From Trichostrongylus colubriformis (Eukaryota > Nematoda > Chromadorea > Rhabditida > Trichostrongylidae), in contig OZ022261.1 of NCBI GenBank assembly GCA_963978905.1, positions 28,889,686 to 28,953,685 of the forward strand: a stretch of DNA of 64,000 bases. The letters run 5' to 3'. The notes under the pieces were generated by a model that was given only the letters and a program-made list of their open reading frames with translations, was not told where the DNA came from and searched no databases. Shown piece after piece: positions 12,401 to 22,720 of this stretch (position 1 is its first letter; each line of letters begins with the position of its first letter). A program made the position numbers and the translations under genes.

Positions 12401-13386
12401 TAACACATAACGTATGTACCGAGGCTATTTTCATCGTTGCTCCTTGTATGGTCGGACGTTTCTGTCTAGTCTTCAAACATGTCCACCCAGTACCGTCTTT
12501 TTTGGGTCACGTGAAACCGTCGATCTGTGAAGGCTAAAGCTGCCTGGATACGTTTCCGGATATGGTGAACAACATATTCGTCCATTATTTGTGCCATAAA
12601 ACTTGGTTTGCGTTTTAATGTCACTCCTAAGCAAAAACTAAACTTTTGCACAACTAGGCAGTTAGGTCCGCAGGTAGAAAAGTAATCTTAGTCGAATTCT
12701 TATCTGTAGAAGTGAGTAGTTGTCCTGTCAATCGTTTTGTTACTGTCTGCTATGCTATGGTTTGCTATGGTGTTCAAAAAGAGTGGTGCCAAAATCCTAG
12801 CTACTTTTTGGAAGGAAAAGGTCTCAGAAAGATGTGCGATTCTCCATATTCGAATACATATAGTGACAGCTTTCCACCACGATACAATTTCAGAATACGA
12901 AAAACTTGTGGCTTGTTACTGGTGCAACACCATGTGTTGCACTTGGCCACTCAGGAACGGTTTTAGGTGCAACACCATTGTTGCCCGCGTTACGTTATGG
13001 GTTGAAGGCGTGGCTCAATAATCCTTCGCAAGAATCACAGTAGATCGGAACCTTTTGAAAGAAAATATCACTTAATTCCCTTATTCGGTTTCCTTCAAAT
13101 GGCTATGTGGTCCCACCTATTCACAGTTTCTTAAAATGTTTTTATGCTCCTTTTCGGAACGTTAGTACTCCCACACATTGGGCATGGTCTCCAGTAATGA
13201 TGATCCATCTACAAATTACACTTACTTCAGAGGATGAGGGGGGTCCGGGTTTCATGCGCGATGCTCTTGACATCTCGTCATGCTTCACAAATTCCACCTC
13301 TCGTTTGTCATTCTCATGTGGGTCGCCACCGTAGAAATACGTTTATCTCCACTTATAGCAATTATAGATTTCATCACAACTTTCAG
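9401..13386. other. no convincing gene
   Basis: Several frames of 60-94 codons but none recognised. The frame at 10108-10374 begins with a hydrophobic segment after a TTGCAG-like acceptor, and is equally open on the other strand. An imperfect hairpin at 9815-9858 (GTATATCCC against GGGATATAC, plus GAAGT against ACTTC) may be a MITE core. Confidence 0.4.
11672..11776 (+). CDS. possible signal-peptide-bearing small ORF or first exon
   Basis: Reads MYRARVIILLTVFSTVL followed by CRPQFPGHNRR: a basic N-terminus, a ten-residue hydrophobic core, a plausible cleavage site after Cys, then a short polar tail before TAA. A GT in GAGCGGTCTATC could serve as a donor, making this a first exon of a secreted protein. 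No downstream exon was identified, and the same frame is open further upstream. Chance remains quite possible. Confidence 0.2.
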   Translation: MYRARVIILLTVFSTVLCRPQFPGHNRRTDERSI

Positions 13387-13387
13387 A
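13381..13387 (+). promoter_or_regulatory. candidate spliced-leader trans-splice acceptor
   Basis: TTTCAG|A lies 55 bases upstream of the chosen ATG of the kinase-like gene. Nothing coding precedes it, so it fits an SL acceptor of nematode type; a normal intron acceptor of a 5' UTR exon cannot be excluded. Confidence 0.4.
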
Positions 13388-13441
13388 TATATATTGTTGC
13401 GCAAGGATAAAAAAGTAAAAAAATCCTTCGTTTCCTCTAAA

Positions 13442-16400
13442 ATGGAAAATGGAATGAATATAGCGTTGGAGGAAAAGGCTCGTGTGGATTCGCTTATTCG
13501 AAAGTGCTTCCCTGATGTGGATGACTTTGAACAGTCCGTCAGCTACACCCTTGCTGTTCAGCCAAATAGAAAGAGTTTCTGGTCGAGAATCGTTCGTGTG
13601 TTTCTTCAGTGGAACAACGAAAAGCTCTCTTCGAGGTATCCGAAAAGCATTTTTGTGAAGGTAATTTTCTAAATCACGAAACTTTGAGCGTCGGTGATTT
13701 TCTTATCCCTTCAATGATGCAATGACTTAGTTTTGACTGAAAGTCGCGGTGCAGCCCACATCATTTCCTGTAGTACCATTCCTGTAGTACCACAACCGAA
13801 GCGGAAGTAAGATGGTGTATACTCTAACGTCAGAATTTCGCACCACGGCATGCGACGCGATGCGCGTGAATTAAGGATGCTGCTGTAGTTGGGTCTCAAA
13901 GCGATTACAAGGTATTGCAAGGGGCATCGTGCAATTACCATGTGACCGCTTTACGATTCAGCTAGCGGTGCCTCTACCTCGCCCGCATCACGTATGTAGC
14001 ACACGACACGACGTGGTGGAAAATCCTGACATAAGGGTAGAAAGTAACAAACCCGAGGTAGGTTTAGTTCAGGCACTTCTGCCCGATGATATTTTTCAAT
14101 GCCGAGCAAGCTCCAATCCCCAAAATGATCATGAGTCAATGTGGTCATAAGGGAGTCGAAGATCCTTCCTCCCACTTAGAAAGAAAACGTCTCACGTGCG
14201 TGTAGGATAACTCGCCCACATAAAATGATTGTACACTCGTTTTTAGACTATGGACCACCCTTGCGTTAAGGTTTTTAGTGGATCCCGTGATACCCTTCCA
14301 CTGCGAATGCCTCTGAAACTTATGGAAGCCCGCTCATAACAATGAGATTGCTCTCCTATTCAGTAATATGCTTCTGCTGAGCCTCCGAGATTGTTATGGT
14401 TTTTATTAATTTTTGGCTGACGTTTCGGCAAATAGCCTTCTTCAGAGCCTGTAAAGTCGACTAAGTGATACAAAACGTCTACTGCCCTTTTCAAATTACA
14501 AAAAAAAAAAACTGAGGGTGAAACAATCCCAAGAAATCCTATTCGGTGGTCTTCCCCGGGAAATGTCCGACCAAATTCCACAGCCAGGGAAAAGTGGCCA
14601 GAAGACGGTAGTAGCACACGATTGGAGAGTTCCTCTCCGCACGACGGGAAGAGCTATTGTCCAGGGGCGGGGCTGATATGAAAACCTTATAACACGATGT
14701 GAGGCAGAGTAGAGAGTCCATGAAATCCATTTCATCGTTTGTTATTTCATATCTAGAATTATGAGTTGAGTGCTGCACATTTTTTAAAATTCGAGTTATA
14801 TTTTAAATGAGTAATCAGGGTGCCTTGGAAGGGTATTTTCCAACTTCACCGTTATCTTTTAGATTCCTCATGTTTCTGAAAATGTAGGCAATTCCGACAA
14901 GAGTGGAGTGGACAATTCTGCTGCTGATGCCGAAACACTCTTAATATTAACTAAGGTACGTACAGTTCACCATTCATCATGTAAAAAGCACAGCGATAGA
15001 AATGCATATTGTTGCTGCAATACAGGTAATCACCTGGGCATAGAGCCCTACACGCCCTTCTCTGAACCTCGCCACCTACGTGAAATGCGTATCGATTTTA
15101 CGCGCTACGATAGATATCGTTTCTTACCTTCTACATTTCTGCCACCTCTTAACATACGAGAACAGCGAAGAAAGAAAAGCGAAAGCGAAGTTGATAGACT
15201 GGATAACAAGTATAAAGTGTTAATCAAAGTGATTGTAAGTAGGAACGAACATTTTTTCAGTTTGAAATATTGTGGTATGAGCGCTTCGGAGCCGACACAA
15301 TACCATATTTTCCAATGCCGAAATTCTACGCGGCTGAAACTGTCACCGAGTCCGGAACCGGTATTATCGCCATGGAGGATTTAAGTGAACGTGTGAAGGC
15401 CATGGATTTGATTCCAGGTTTCTCATTTGCCCAGGTACAATTTTGAAAACTGTTACATTTACAATTTGCTCCGGTGGGTGTGCCTTACGTCAAATTTTCG
15501 CTTTGCGGCGTCGCACTCGCGGCGCCATCAGCACGACTTGCCGCGATCTGACTCCGCTCAGGACGCAAGGGGCTAGTATCATGGAGGTTCTTCTAAGAAA
15601 TAGCTGTTTATCACATCATAATCTGAAAACAATAACTTTTGTACTCTAAAAACAACAAATTAAAAGAAGCAATGATAACAATCCTGATCAAGAAATAATC
15701 ACTTCGTGCGTAAAATATTGAAGAGTGTACGCAATGTACGTAATTACACACAAGGAAATCCGCTGCGCTGCTTCCGCACGCGGCCGCGAGGATTCGACGT
15801 AAGGCTACACACCCGATATTTGTGTTCGGAAACTGACTTCACTTCCTTATTACAAAAAGGCATTTTGTTAAGGTGGAAAGACTAGTGGATGCTCTGGCTG
15901 GATTCCATTACCACTTCATGTCGAAAAAGGATCAGTCCTGGGTTAACGATTTTGATCGAACCGCAGAAATTGACCCACAATTCCAATATCTACAGGTTCC
16001 TTATCATTAACTGTTATTTGCATTACATAACGCTTTCTACAGATAAATATAGATCTAATGAACACTAATATATGCCAGTGTGATGGGAATCTTGCTATAA
16101 TAAGTGTTTGTGAACAGAATCTTCTTCTAGTTGTTAAAGGCATTACGAGGATTGATGGTCAATGGGGGCGGTCGAGCCCTGTGCGCTGCCGCAGGCCCAT
16201 GATAAAGAGCGTGAATGCGTCTTGCAACGAAAGCTGTCGCTTGCACAGTCTCCTTGAATCCTGGGGGTTAACTTGTAGTGACTTAAGCATGAATCTTCAC
16301 CTCCACTTGAAAATCGCTAATTGAATGCTCCATTCTTGCGCAGTCTCTGCGTTCTCTCTGTGAGCATTCACCCTATCACTGGATGCTGACACTGCTTTTC

Positions 16401-19129
16401 GGAACCTATTTTCAAGTGATGCGATCTAGTATGACACTTTATTATTTGAGGGATTGTTTTCAGTTTGACACCGCCCTCAAGTTCGAAAGTATTTGTCCGG
16501 AAAAATTTGCGGGACGAATAAAGCATATGGAAGAGTATTTCAGCGTCGAGTCAGCATTGAATGCCCATTGTTCCTACAAAGAGCTCGGTTTGTTAGTTTT
16601 TTCTTTTGAATGCACGGTGAAGCCATCATCATGCGTACAAAGGCATTACTCATTACTAATTTATCTAATGAAAAACGAAGCATGCGAATGCTTTGCGAAC
16701 AAGTCTACCCTACCGTTTGAAATTACTACAAATGGCTGCATTACACGATTACGATCGATGCTGGTAAGGTGTTCCATGAAGAGGCTTACATGTCCAGTAA
16801 ATCAACATGGTGTATCATAACCGAAAACAGGTTTAGACAATATTAGACTCCTACTGAATATCAAATGAAACATTGATTCGCAAAAAATGCATACAGTGCT
16901 CTCAACCACAATAGTGGCAGTTCATTATTGCTCCTGAGTGTGTGTTTGGCTTTACGTCGTCATCGTTTGTCACACGTACCACCAGCTCATTGAGATGCTG
17001 AACCGTTCCATTCGCAGTTGTGGTTAGATTAATTATTGGGGACAAATTCGATTGAAATTTGCCATCCTATATCGTAGATGTATGGTCTTACGGAGCACAA
17101 TTTTGCATTTATGACAATATCAAAAAGGTTAAACGAGCATGAAAAATACGAATTTGGAAAAATATGAATTTCAGATATAGTTATTTCAGATGTTCCTCCG
17201 GTACTAGTGCATTTCGATTTAAATCCAACAAATGTACTGTGGAGCCCAAATTCGAAAATGAACGAGGTGAGTTGGTTCATATAGGTCAGTTTGCCGTCGT
17301 TAAAGACACCGGAAGGGGGTAATTTTGGCCTACGGTAGAACAGACGTAGTTCGTACGAGTTTAAGTGCCCGCCATTGCACAAACTCGCCAATCTGACGCC
17401 TTGGCGTGGTGACGAGAGGAGATGTTTTTATTATAAAGTAGTTTTTTTCCTTTTACTTTTTTCTTGGTTCCTTCTTATATTGTTTCTAGATGTACTTACA
17501 TAAATGATAATGTAGTTGGAAATGGCCACTCCACTGCGCTGGGAGTCATGTACTACAACAAACGTTGGCCCGCGGCCCGTCCCCTACAGCGGACAACTCG
17601 GAAAGTCAGTGGGTTGATGCAAATGGGATACGAATACACACCACAGCGTCGCGCTTTTAAATCTGGGTTTTTTCACCGATGATCGCTTCTAAGCTTCAGT
17701 ATTCGTTACAAAATGCTCATTTCCTTGCATGTTCCTCTTGTTTCGGACCCCTTCCGGTTCCTTTAAGTATGATCCGTGGTGTGTTTCGAAAGTGGTGCCG
17801 TTTCTTAGTGGTGGGAGGGGGAGCAGGGGGGGGCGTGTTTTGAAAAGAGAGGGTCTTATTTTGAAGTGGAAGTTAGTGGAGAAACTCTCAGGCGGGAGCT
17901 TTCCCTGAGAATTAGGAGGGGTGCAATTAGAGACATTCTCATAGAGTTGGAGGTGGCGCGACGCGATGGGTGCCAGTTAAGGGCAAGTGTTAGTTGAGTC
18001 CTCAAACGGTTACGCTCAAAATGAAACGTCACACACCGTCATCACTTCAGGAACCAACTCGTCCAAAGTGTGACAGATGGCTGCGCCCTGAGCTCGCAGC
18101 TATCGCGTCGTGGAGCCAGGAATGCGTAATGACACAGATCCGTTCGGGGGTCATAATTCTAACAAAAATCCCAATGCGTTGTTTTACCCTGATCGAAGCT
18201 CCCCAGTCAGTAAATTCAACTATCTTGGCTGATCAACACCTCTGACTGAGCTGGTAAGTGTGGCGCAACCTCAATGAAACAATAGGCATATTGGACTAGT
18301 ACTGCGGAATTGATAGTACATATGTCCTCGATATGCATCGAGCTATTGTGATGACTTCTTCCTCAACACACGAAATTCTACTTCTTTTTTTATAGTCGGT
18401 CTTCGTTGAAAATATCTGTTCTTCCAGCTTGTCGCAATTATTGACTTCCAACTGCTTCACACTGGCAATTTTGCCGAAGATATTGTTCGAGTTTTGATGG
18501 TCTCATTGTCACGTCACGATCGTTGTTTGATGACGAAAAAGTGAGACCTAACAATTTATTGACAGATTCTTAAGGTTTATGTGAACTTCATTATTACTGT
18601 TTGATTATTCCTCTAATACAAACAATCATTCTTTAAGGTTTCTAAAACGCTATCACGATACTCTTACACAATTATTCAGTGGAAATCCTCCTTTCACACT
18701 TGATAAGGTATTTCTTATTTGATGCACATTCCACCCCTGCTGGGAAGTGGTCCCAACCCGATCGCCACTGAGATTAGGGCGTTGCGGATCATTGGGGCCG
18801 CACTAAAACGTTGGAAAGTGCCCAATACGTCTAACGTCTAAAACCAATGGTAAACAAACTAACGCCCGCTTCCTCGCGAGCGTGGAATGTGATTTCAATT
18901 CATTTCATGCTGTTCAGTTCAGAAACTTCTTTAGGTATATGCGGCATATGATCGAATTTTCTTGTATGCCTGTAATTTTGGATTATTCGGACTTTCTATC
19001 TACCATGACATGTATGAAGAACTAGAAAAGGATGAAGTCAGAAGAGCCAAAATCAAAAACGAACTTATCGATCGGGCTTACGGTATCGTCCTCGAGGCTG
19101 AACGGTTGCTTCCTTTACGAAGAGCTTGA
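13442..19129 (+). CDS. CHK kinase-like (DUF1679 family) protein, nine exons
   Basis: Predicted choline-kinase-fold small-molecule kinase; the substrate of nematode DUF1679 proteins is largely unknown. Exons: 13442-13660, 14863-14955, 15261-15434, 15873-15995, 16464-16587, 17190-17266, 18428-18540, 18638-18707, 18935-19129. All introns are GT-AG, and the phases chain to 1188 nt, 395 aa plus TGA, which is the usual family length. Landmarks: PKSIFVK at the beta-3-like lysine; YFPMPKFY and GIIAMEDLS (hinge); the catalytic loop VLVHFDLNPTNVLW in exon 6; the metal-binding AIIDFQ in exon 7; and the C-terminal helices with FLYACNFGLFGLS. The catalytic Asp, the following Asn and the second Asp are kept, but the family HGDLW reads HFDLN. 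Introns hold repeat B2, a hammerhead motif and a GC-rich block. An alternative upstream ATG at 13280 is in frame but looks non-coding. Confidence 0.9.
13834..14050 (+). repeat. GC-rich repeat, family B (copy B2) in intron 1
   Basis: Starts TTTCGCACCACGGCATGCGA, keeps CTGTAGTTGGGTCTCAAAGCG and ends CCTGACATAAGGG, parallel to B1 at 3191-3404. It sits in intron 1 of the kinase-like gene in the same orientation as B1. Confidence 0.6.
14415..14449 (-). ncRNA. minimal type I hammerhead ribozyme motif (Penelope-type)
   Basis: On the minus strand the order is GGCT, CTGAAGA, AGGC-TATTT-GCC, GAAAC, GTC, AGCC. This gives the invariant hammerhead core CUGANGA / GAAA / cleavage triplet GUC, stem I GGCT/AGCC, a three-base-pair stem II, and a stem III of only two base pairs (A-U, C-G). 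Such very short stem III hammerheads are known from the terminal repeats of Penelope-like retroelements. It lies antisense in intron 1 of the kinase-like gene. The flanking 14399-14780 may be a solo Penelope terminal repeat. Confidence 0.65.
15478..15585. repeat. GC-rich repeat block in intron 3 of the kinase-like gene
   Basis: CTTTGCGGCGTCGCACTCGC and neighbours resemble 1890-1925 (CTTCGCGGCGTTTCACTCGC, then GGTGCCACCAGTACGACTCG). It lies in the intron between the exons ending at 15434 and starting at 15873 and has no coding role. Confidence 0.5.
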
Positions 19130-20995
19130 ACAGCTCATTTGCCCAATGATCAAGGGTCCTGGAGCAGTGCCTTATGTCTTTCATTTTTGTAACTTACATC
19201 AAATCAAATCTCGCTTCACTTCATGATTCCATAACTGTCCTTGAGAAGCAGTGCTATAACAATTCCACATGTAATTAGTTCGTATTTTTATGTCTAGGAG
19301 GAGCCTACTTTTGAAGATGTCTGTCTGCCCTGTGCCCGTCAAACGTGTCGATCTTACTTACCATTCCTCTTAGCGTATTTTTGTAACAAGTTTTTTCATG
19401 CATGAACTTACTAAGTGTCAGATGGTCTTTAAAAGGGAGAGTCAAAGGGTCACAGTGAAGTTGCACTAAATCCTTCACTTAGCTGATCAGCATGATCGGC
19501 TGTTGCATACATATTTTTTACACCACAATCGACATCGATATTGTCCGTGGTAATGTTCCTCATAACTGTCTTTGTGTCGGTGTCTTCTGTTAGTGAAAGA
19601 CAGTCATGAAAAGATAATCTGTGTTGAAACTCGGGTTGAAGAGCGCGCCTTTGGGAGCTCTATAGTGATCTCATCGCGCTTCACTTCGAGCTACACCGGC
19701 TCAATGGTCGAGTTGCTGCGACAGTGCGATGACAGGGTAACGCTCACGGTTGGCTAGCATAGCGCCTCACTGTCTGCATCTACCCCTCAGCAACAAGTGA
19801 TATAGAGGGAGGGAAAGGGAAGGAGTGAGAAAGGGGTGCAAGACCTTTGCAAATCCTTCTCTTCTGCTGCACTGCTTGGACCTCGACTTTCAAATTACAA
19901 TCAGCCAAAATTACCTCATCTACTGTCTTTCACCCCTCTTTTAGTGGACTATGTGAAAGAAGCAGCTGTGGATGTTACAGTCTACAAGCGCTCGACGCCT
20001 CCGGTGAAGATACACCTCTCAGCTCGCTAATAGGGGGAACGTAGTATACGATTCCCTGAGAGCTACTTATTAGATTGGAGTATGAGTTTTGCGACATCTC
20101 CAAAATTTCTTGTGGTTTCCCTTCTCTCAGAGTTTGCCAAGTTTTAATTACCATGTTGAGTTGTAGCACGCTTCGATGATTTTCTCAAAATGTATAGAAG
20201 ATGACCTCACTAAATTGTCACTAAATGAATCGTTCAAATTTATAACTCCATATTTACACTGCTCTCCATGGGTCCTGGACGAAGAGAAGGGAATTTCGTT
20301 GTCCACCCACAAGTGGTTGGACGGCTGGACAGGATGATAACCCGGGAGGTTTGAAAGCGAATCCCAAGGTTACTATGCTAAGTACACAGGAGCAACGCTT
20401 TACCCATTCGACGGTTGGCGTACTACCAAGTTGTCGTAGTTCCCCGGTATTGTGAGACGTTCGGATGCCTTACCAACTTAGTGAGTCAGACAAGCAGTGT
20501 GAGTGGGTAGGAAACTTTGCTATACCCTCCTCCATTGACAAAACATCTTCAACACTTTATAAGTGAAGATGAAAGCTGGGCACTCGCTCTTGATCATGGG
20601 AAGGTGCTTTGAAAGCGGAGTGTCAGGAACTCTTTCCTACGAGTGGCAGTGACTGGCTTTTAGGATAAATTTATTTGCTCCATTTTTTTCAAGAATGCCG
20701 CCACAATCAGAGTTGTACCAGCCGGTAATACTGCAAAGTCTACTGTCTGTGCTAAACACCTTCAGAAACTAATTAACACTTGCTTTCACCGTTTTCCAAA
20801 CGCAGCTGATCTGCTTGCGACATGGTCATGTACGCCAGCACATTGCTAAGATAGGGTAAAAAATATGAAAATAAGAGTTTAGCTTATGATCTCTAAACTT
20901 GCGCTTGCTTATTTATTCCCCCATCCTAGGTTGTTCCTGATATTATTCAATCAATCCCCTGAGAGATACATATACGTAGGAAGTCAGTATTTTAA
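19130..20995. other. intergenic; no gene seen
   Basis: Downstream of the kinase-like gene I see no AATAAA close to the stop. A diverged family A repeat lies at 19640-19935 (GTCTGCATCTACCCCTCAG, then a tail with CAATCAGCCAAAATTACC). The remaining open frames are short and overlap one another. Confidence 0.45.
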
Positions 20996-22156
20996 CCCAT
21001 TCGACACCATGCAGCCCATATGTGAGCTGCAGTTTGTCGGCCGCGTGGAACCAAGTAGCCCACATAAGGGCTGCAGTAATCAAATAGTTTTTTCCTTTTT
21101 AGTTGCGTTTATTGAACAAGTTTTTTTATTACATGTTGAGCTGGGCTAAATGAATAAGCTTTCGCTGTGTGTCACAAAAATACATTGTTCTTGCAACATT
21201 TTCAAAGGAATACAGCTAACATAGAAAATACTTCTCGAAGTTGGTGATGATTATCTAGTTTTACAAATAGGTTTACAAAAGTTGTCCTACGAAACTCTAA
21301 CAGGTGAGAAACTTCACATAACCCCGTATAACCATTACATATCCAACGTGAAAAGGTCTGACCAAACCTGTTCTATGGCTCCAGTAATCATGAAGACGCG
21401 GCAAATTCACTAGTCCATCTAGAGACAAACCCCCAAGAACTCTCACATTTCGACTTCTGTCATCTCCTGGAAAGTTGCTCCTCTTTTTTCGGCCTTCTGC
21501 TTCCCATATCCATTTGCTTCCTTGACAATGTGATCCATCATATCTGTATTGAGAAGGAGATATAAAACTCCACAGGCTCACTGCAATTGAGCACATGAGT
21601 AGCAGGTCCATACACTCAAGTGAAAATCATCGGTCGTGAATGGTAGCAGTATTGGACCAGGTGTTCCCCATTCCTCCATCATCTTCGGAGCTTTTTTGTA
21701 ATCAGGGGGAAGCGATTCAACAACGGACTCATCCTGTGTTATTTCGGTCCCTTCGTCCAATTCGATAAGAAGGTGGTAGAAATCATCCTCCAGGTGTTCT
21801 TCAGTAGATTCCATTTTGCTGGGTCACTGGAGAAGGCTAAATGCGTACTCTGATCGATCAGGAATCCAGGTTCTGCATCTCTACCCGTCCTACTAAACTA
21901 CAAATGGATGAGGGAGATCGGACAGGGTGCAGATAGAAGCAAAAAGTGCGCGAGATCGCAACATAATTCAAGATTTCGTAGTTCATAGGATTGCCTCCCG
22001 TCCGCGTCTCCTGCAAAAATACGAGCACAGCCCACGTTCCGAAAAACCGGCACAACAGCCCACGTAGCCCATATATGAGCTGCAGTCGCGACGCTCCATC
22101 AGGCGGGGCGGTTCCACGTGGTTGCCTGTCGCAGAACATGCGCGGGCTCCAATGGG
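20996..22156 (-). mobile_element. piggyBac-like element, internally deleted
   Basis: Bounded by TTAA on both sides (20992-20995 and 22157-22160), the target specificity of piggyBac transposases. The ends are inverted: CCCATTCGACACCATGC on the left, GGGCTCCAATGGG on the right, with subterminal inverted copies of CCCATATRTGAGCTGCAGT. At 1161 bp it is far shorter than an autonomous element. Inside, on the minus strand, is a fragment of an acidic N-terminal region and a piece resembling the start of the DDE_Tnp_1_7 domain, out of frame with each other. Confidence 0.75.
21297..21814 (-). pseudogene. piggyBac transposase N-terminal remnant
   Basis: From 21814 the frame opens MESTEEHLEDDFYHLL and stays rich in Asp/Glu (LDEGTEITQDESVVESLPPD), as in the acidic N-termini of piggyBac transposases, ending at 21578. 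After a frameshift, the stretch down to 21297 contains DYWSHRTGLVRPFHVGYVM, which resembles the conserved YW...(S/T)...P.f..vMsr.Rf block at the start of the piggyBac domain. No catalytic Asp residues are reached: the catalytic region is deleted. It cannot be a working transposase. Confidence 0.6.
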
Positions 22157-22326
22157 TTAATTATCCAGGTGACCCAAATCGTGTACCTATAGGTTCCGCT
22201 TGTGAACTTCTGGACGGAGGGCACTGAGCAGCTACCCAGTCACTGCAGGTAAGTGGTAAGACAATGATGATCATGGCGCTGGTATATCTGAGAATTTTAG
22301 GCAAGGTTCTGGAAGAAAAGGCCGGT

Positions 22327-22352
22327 TCACCTTACGGCCTTCCGTAAGGTGA
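22327..22352. repeat. perfect 11-bp hairpin
   Basis: TCACCTTACGG, a four-base loop CCTT, then CCGTAAGGTGA. It lies between the piggyBac-like element and the helicase remnant. No U-tract follows, so there is no reason to call it a terminator; it may be the core of a small palindromic repeat. Confidence 0.6.
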
Positions 22353-22575
22353 GCCCGCGGGGAACTGTGGCAGTGGCAAGGAAAGAATAATTGCAACGGC
22401 ACGAATAAGATGGAGCCACATGCCTGGTGTTTGCGTACGTCAAACCTGGCTAAGTACGAAGCCTAGAGGGTGAGGGACATCCTTCCAAATGGTCCCCACC
22501 GCATTTGCGACTACTTTCCGCGCTCATCTCTCTCAATGAAGCTCCTTGATCTGACGAATAGGCGCTGTCAGCGGA

Positions 22576-22720
22576 GCCGGAGCCGAGGATCAACCGTTGT
22601 TCTTATCCGCCGTGCTGAGTCCCGAACCGTAAATATCGCTTTTGCTCGAGGGACAACCTAATCGCTCAGTGGTTCCCACAGTAATGAGACAGAAGCTGAG
22701 TTTTCTCATCAGGTCGTTAT
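22576..22720 (+). pseudogene. second partial copy of the helicase remnant (uninterrupted site)
   Basis: GAGCCGAGGATC is shared with 24957-24968. Further right, GCTCAGTGGTTCCCACAGTAATGAG corresponds to GCTCAGCGGATCTCACAGTAACGAG at 26860-26885. The 145-base segment therefore spans the position where the main helicase copy is split by the 1.8-kb insertion, and here nothing is inserted. It translates in part to RGTT-SLSGSHSNETEAEF, parallel to GTSTELLSGSHSNEAKTKF in the main copy. Confidence 0.6.

Noticed and set aside
14908..15384. 158-codon continuous plus-strand frame
   Set aside because: It is exon 2 of the kinase-like gene read through intron 2 into exon 3 in the wrong frame. The spliced model explains both exons with family-matching sequence.
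17029..17391. 120-codon minus-strand frame
   Set aside because: Shadow of the plus-strand exon 17190-17266 and flanking intron; the plus strand encodes the catalytic loop of the kinase-like protein.
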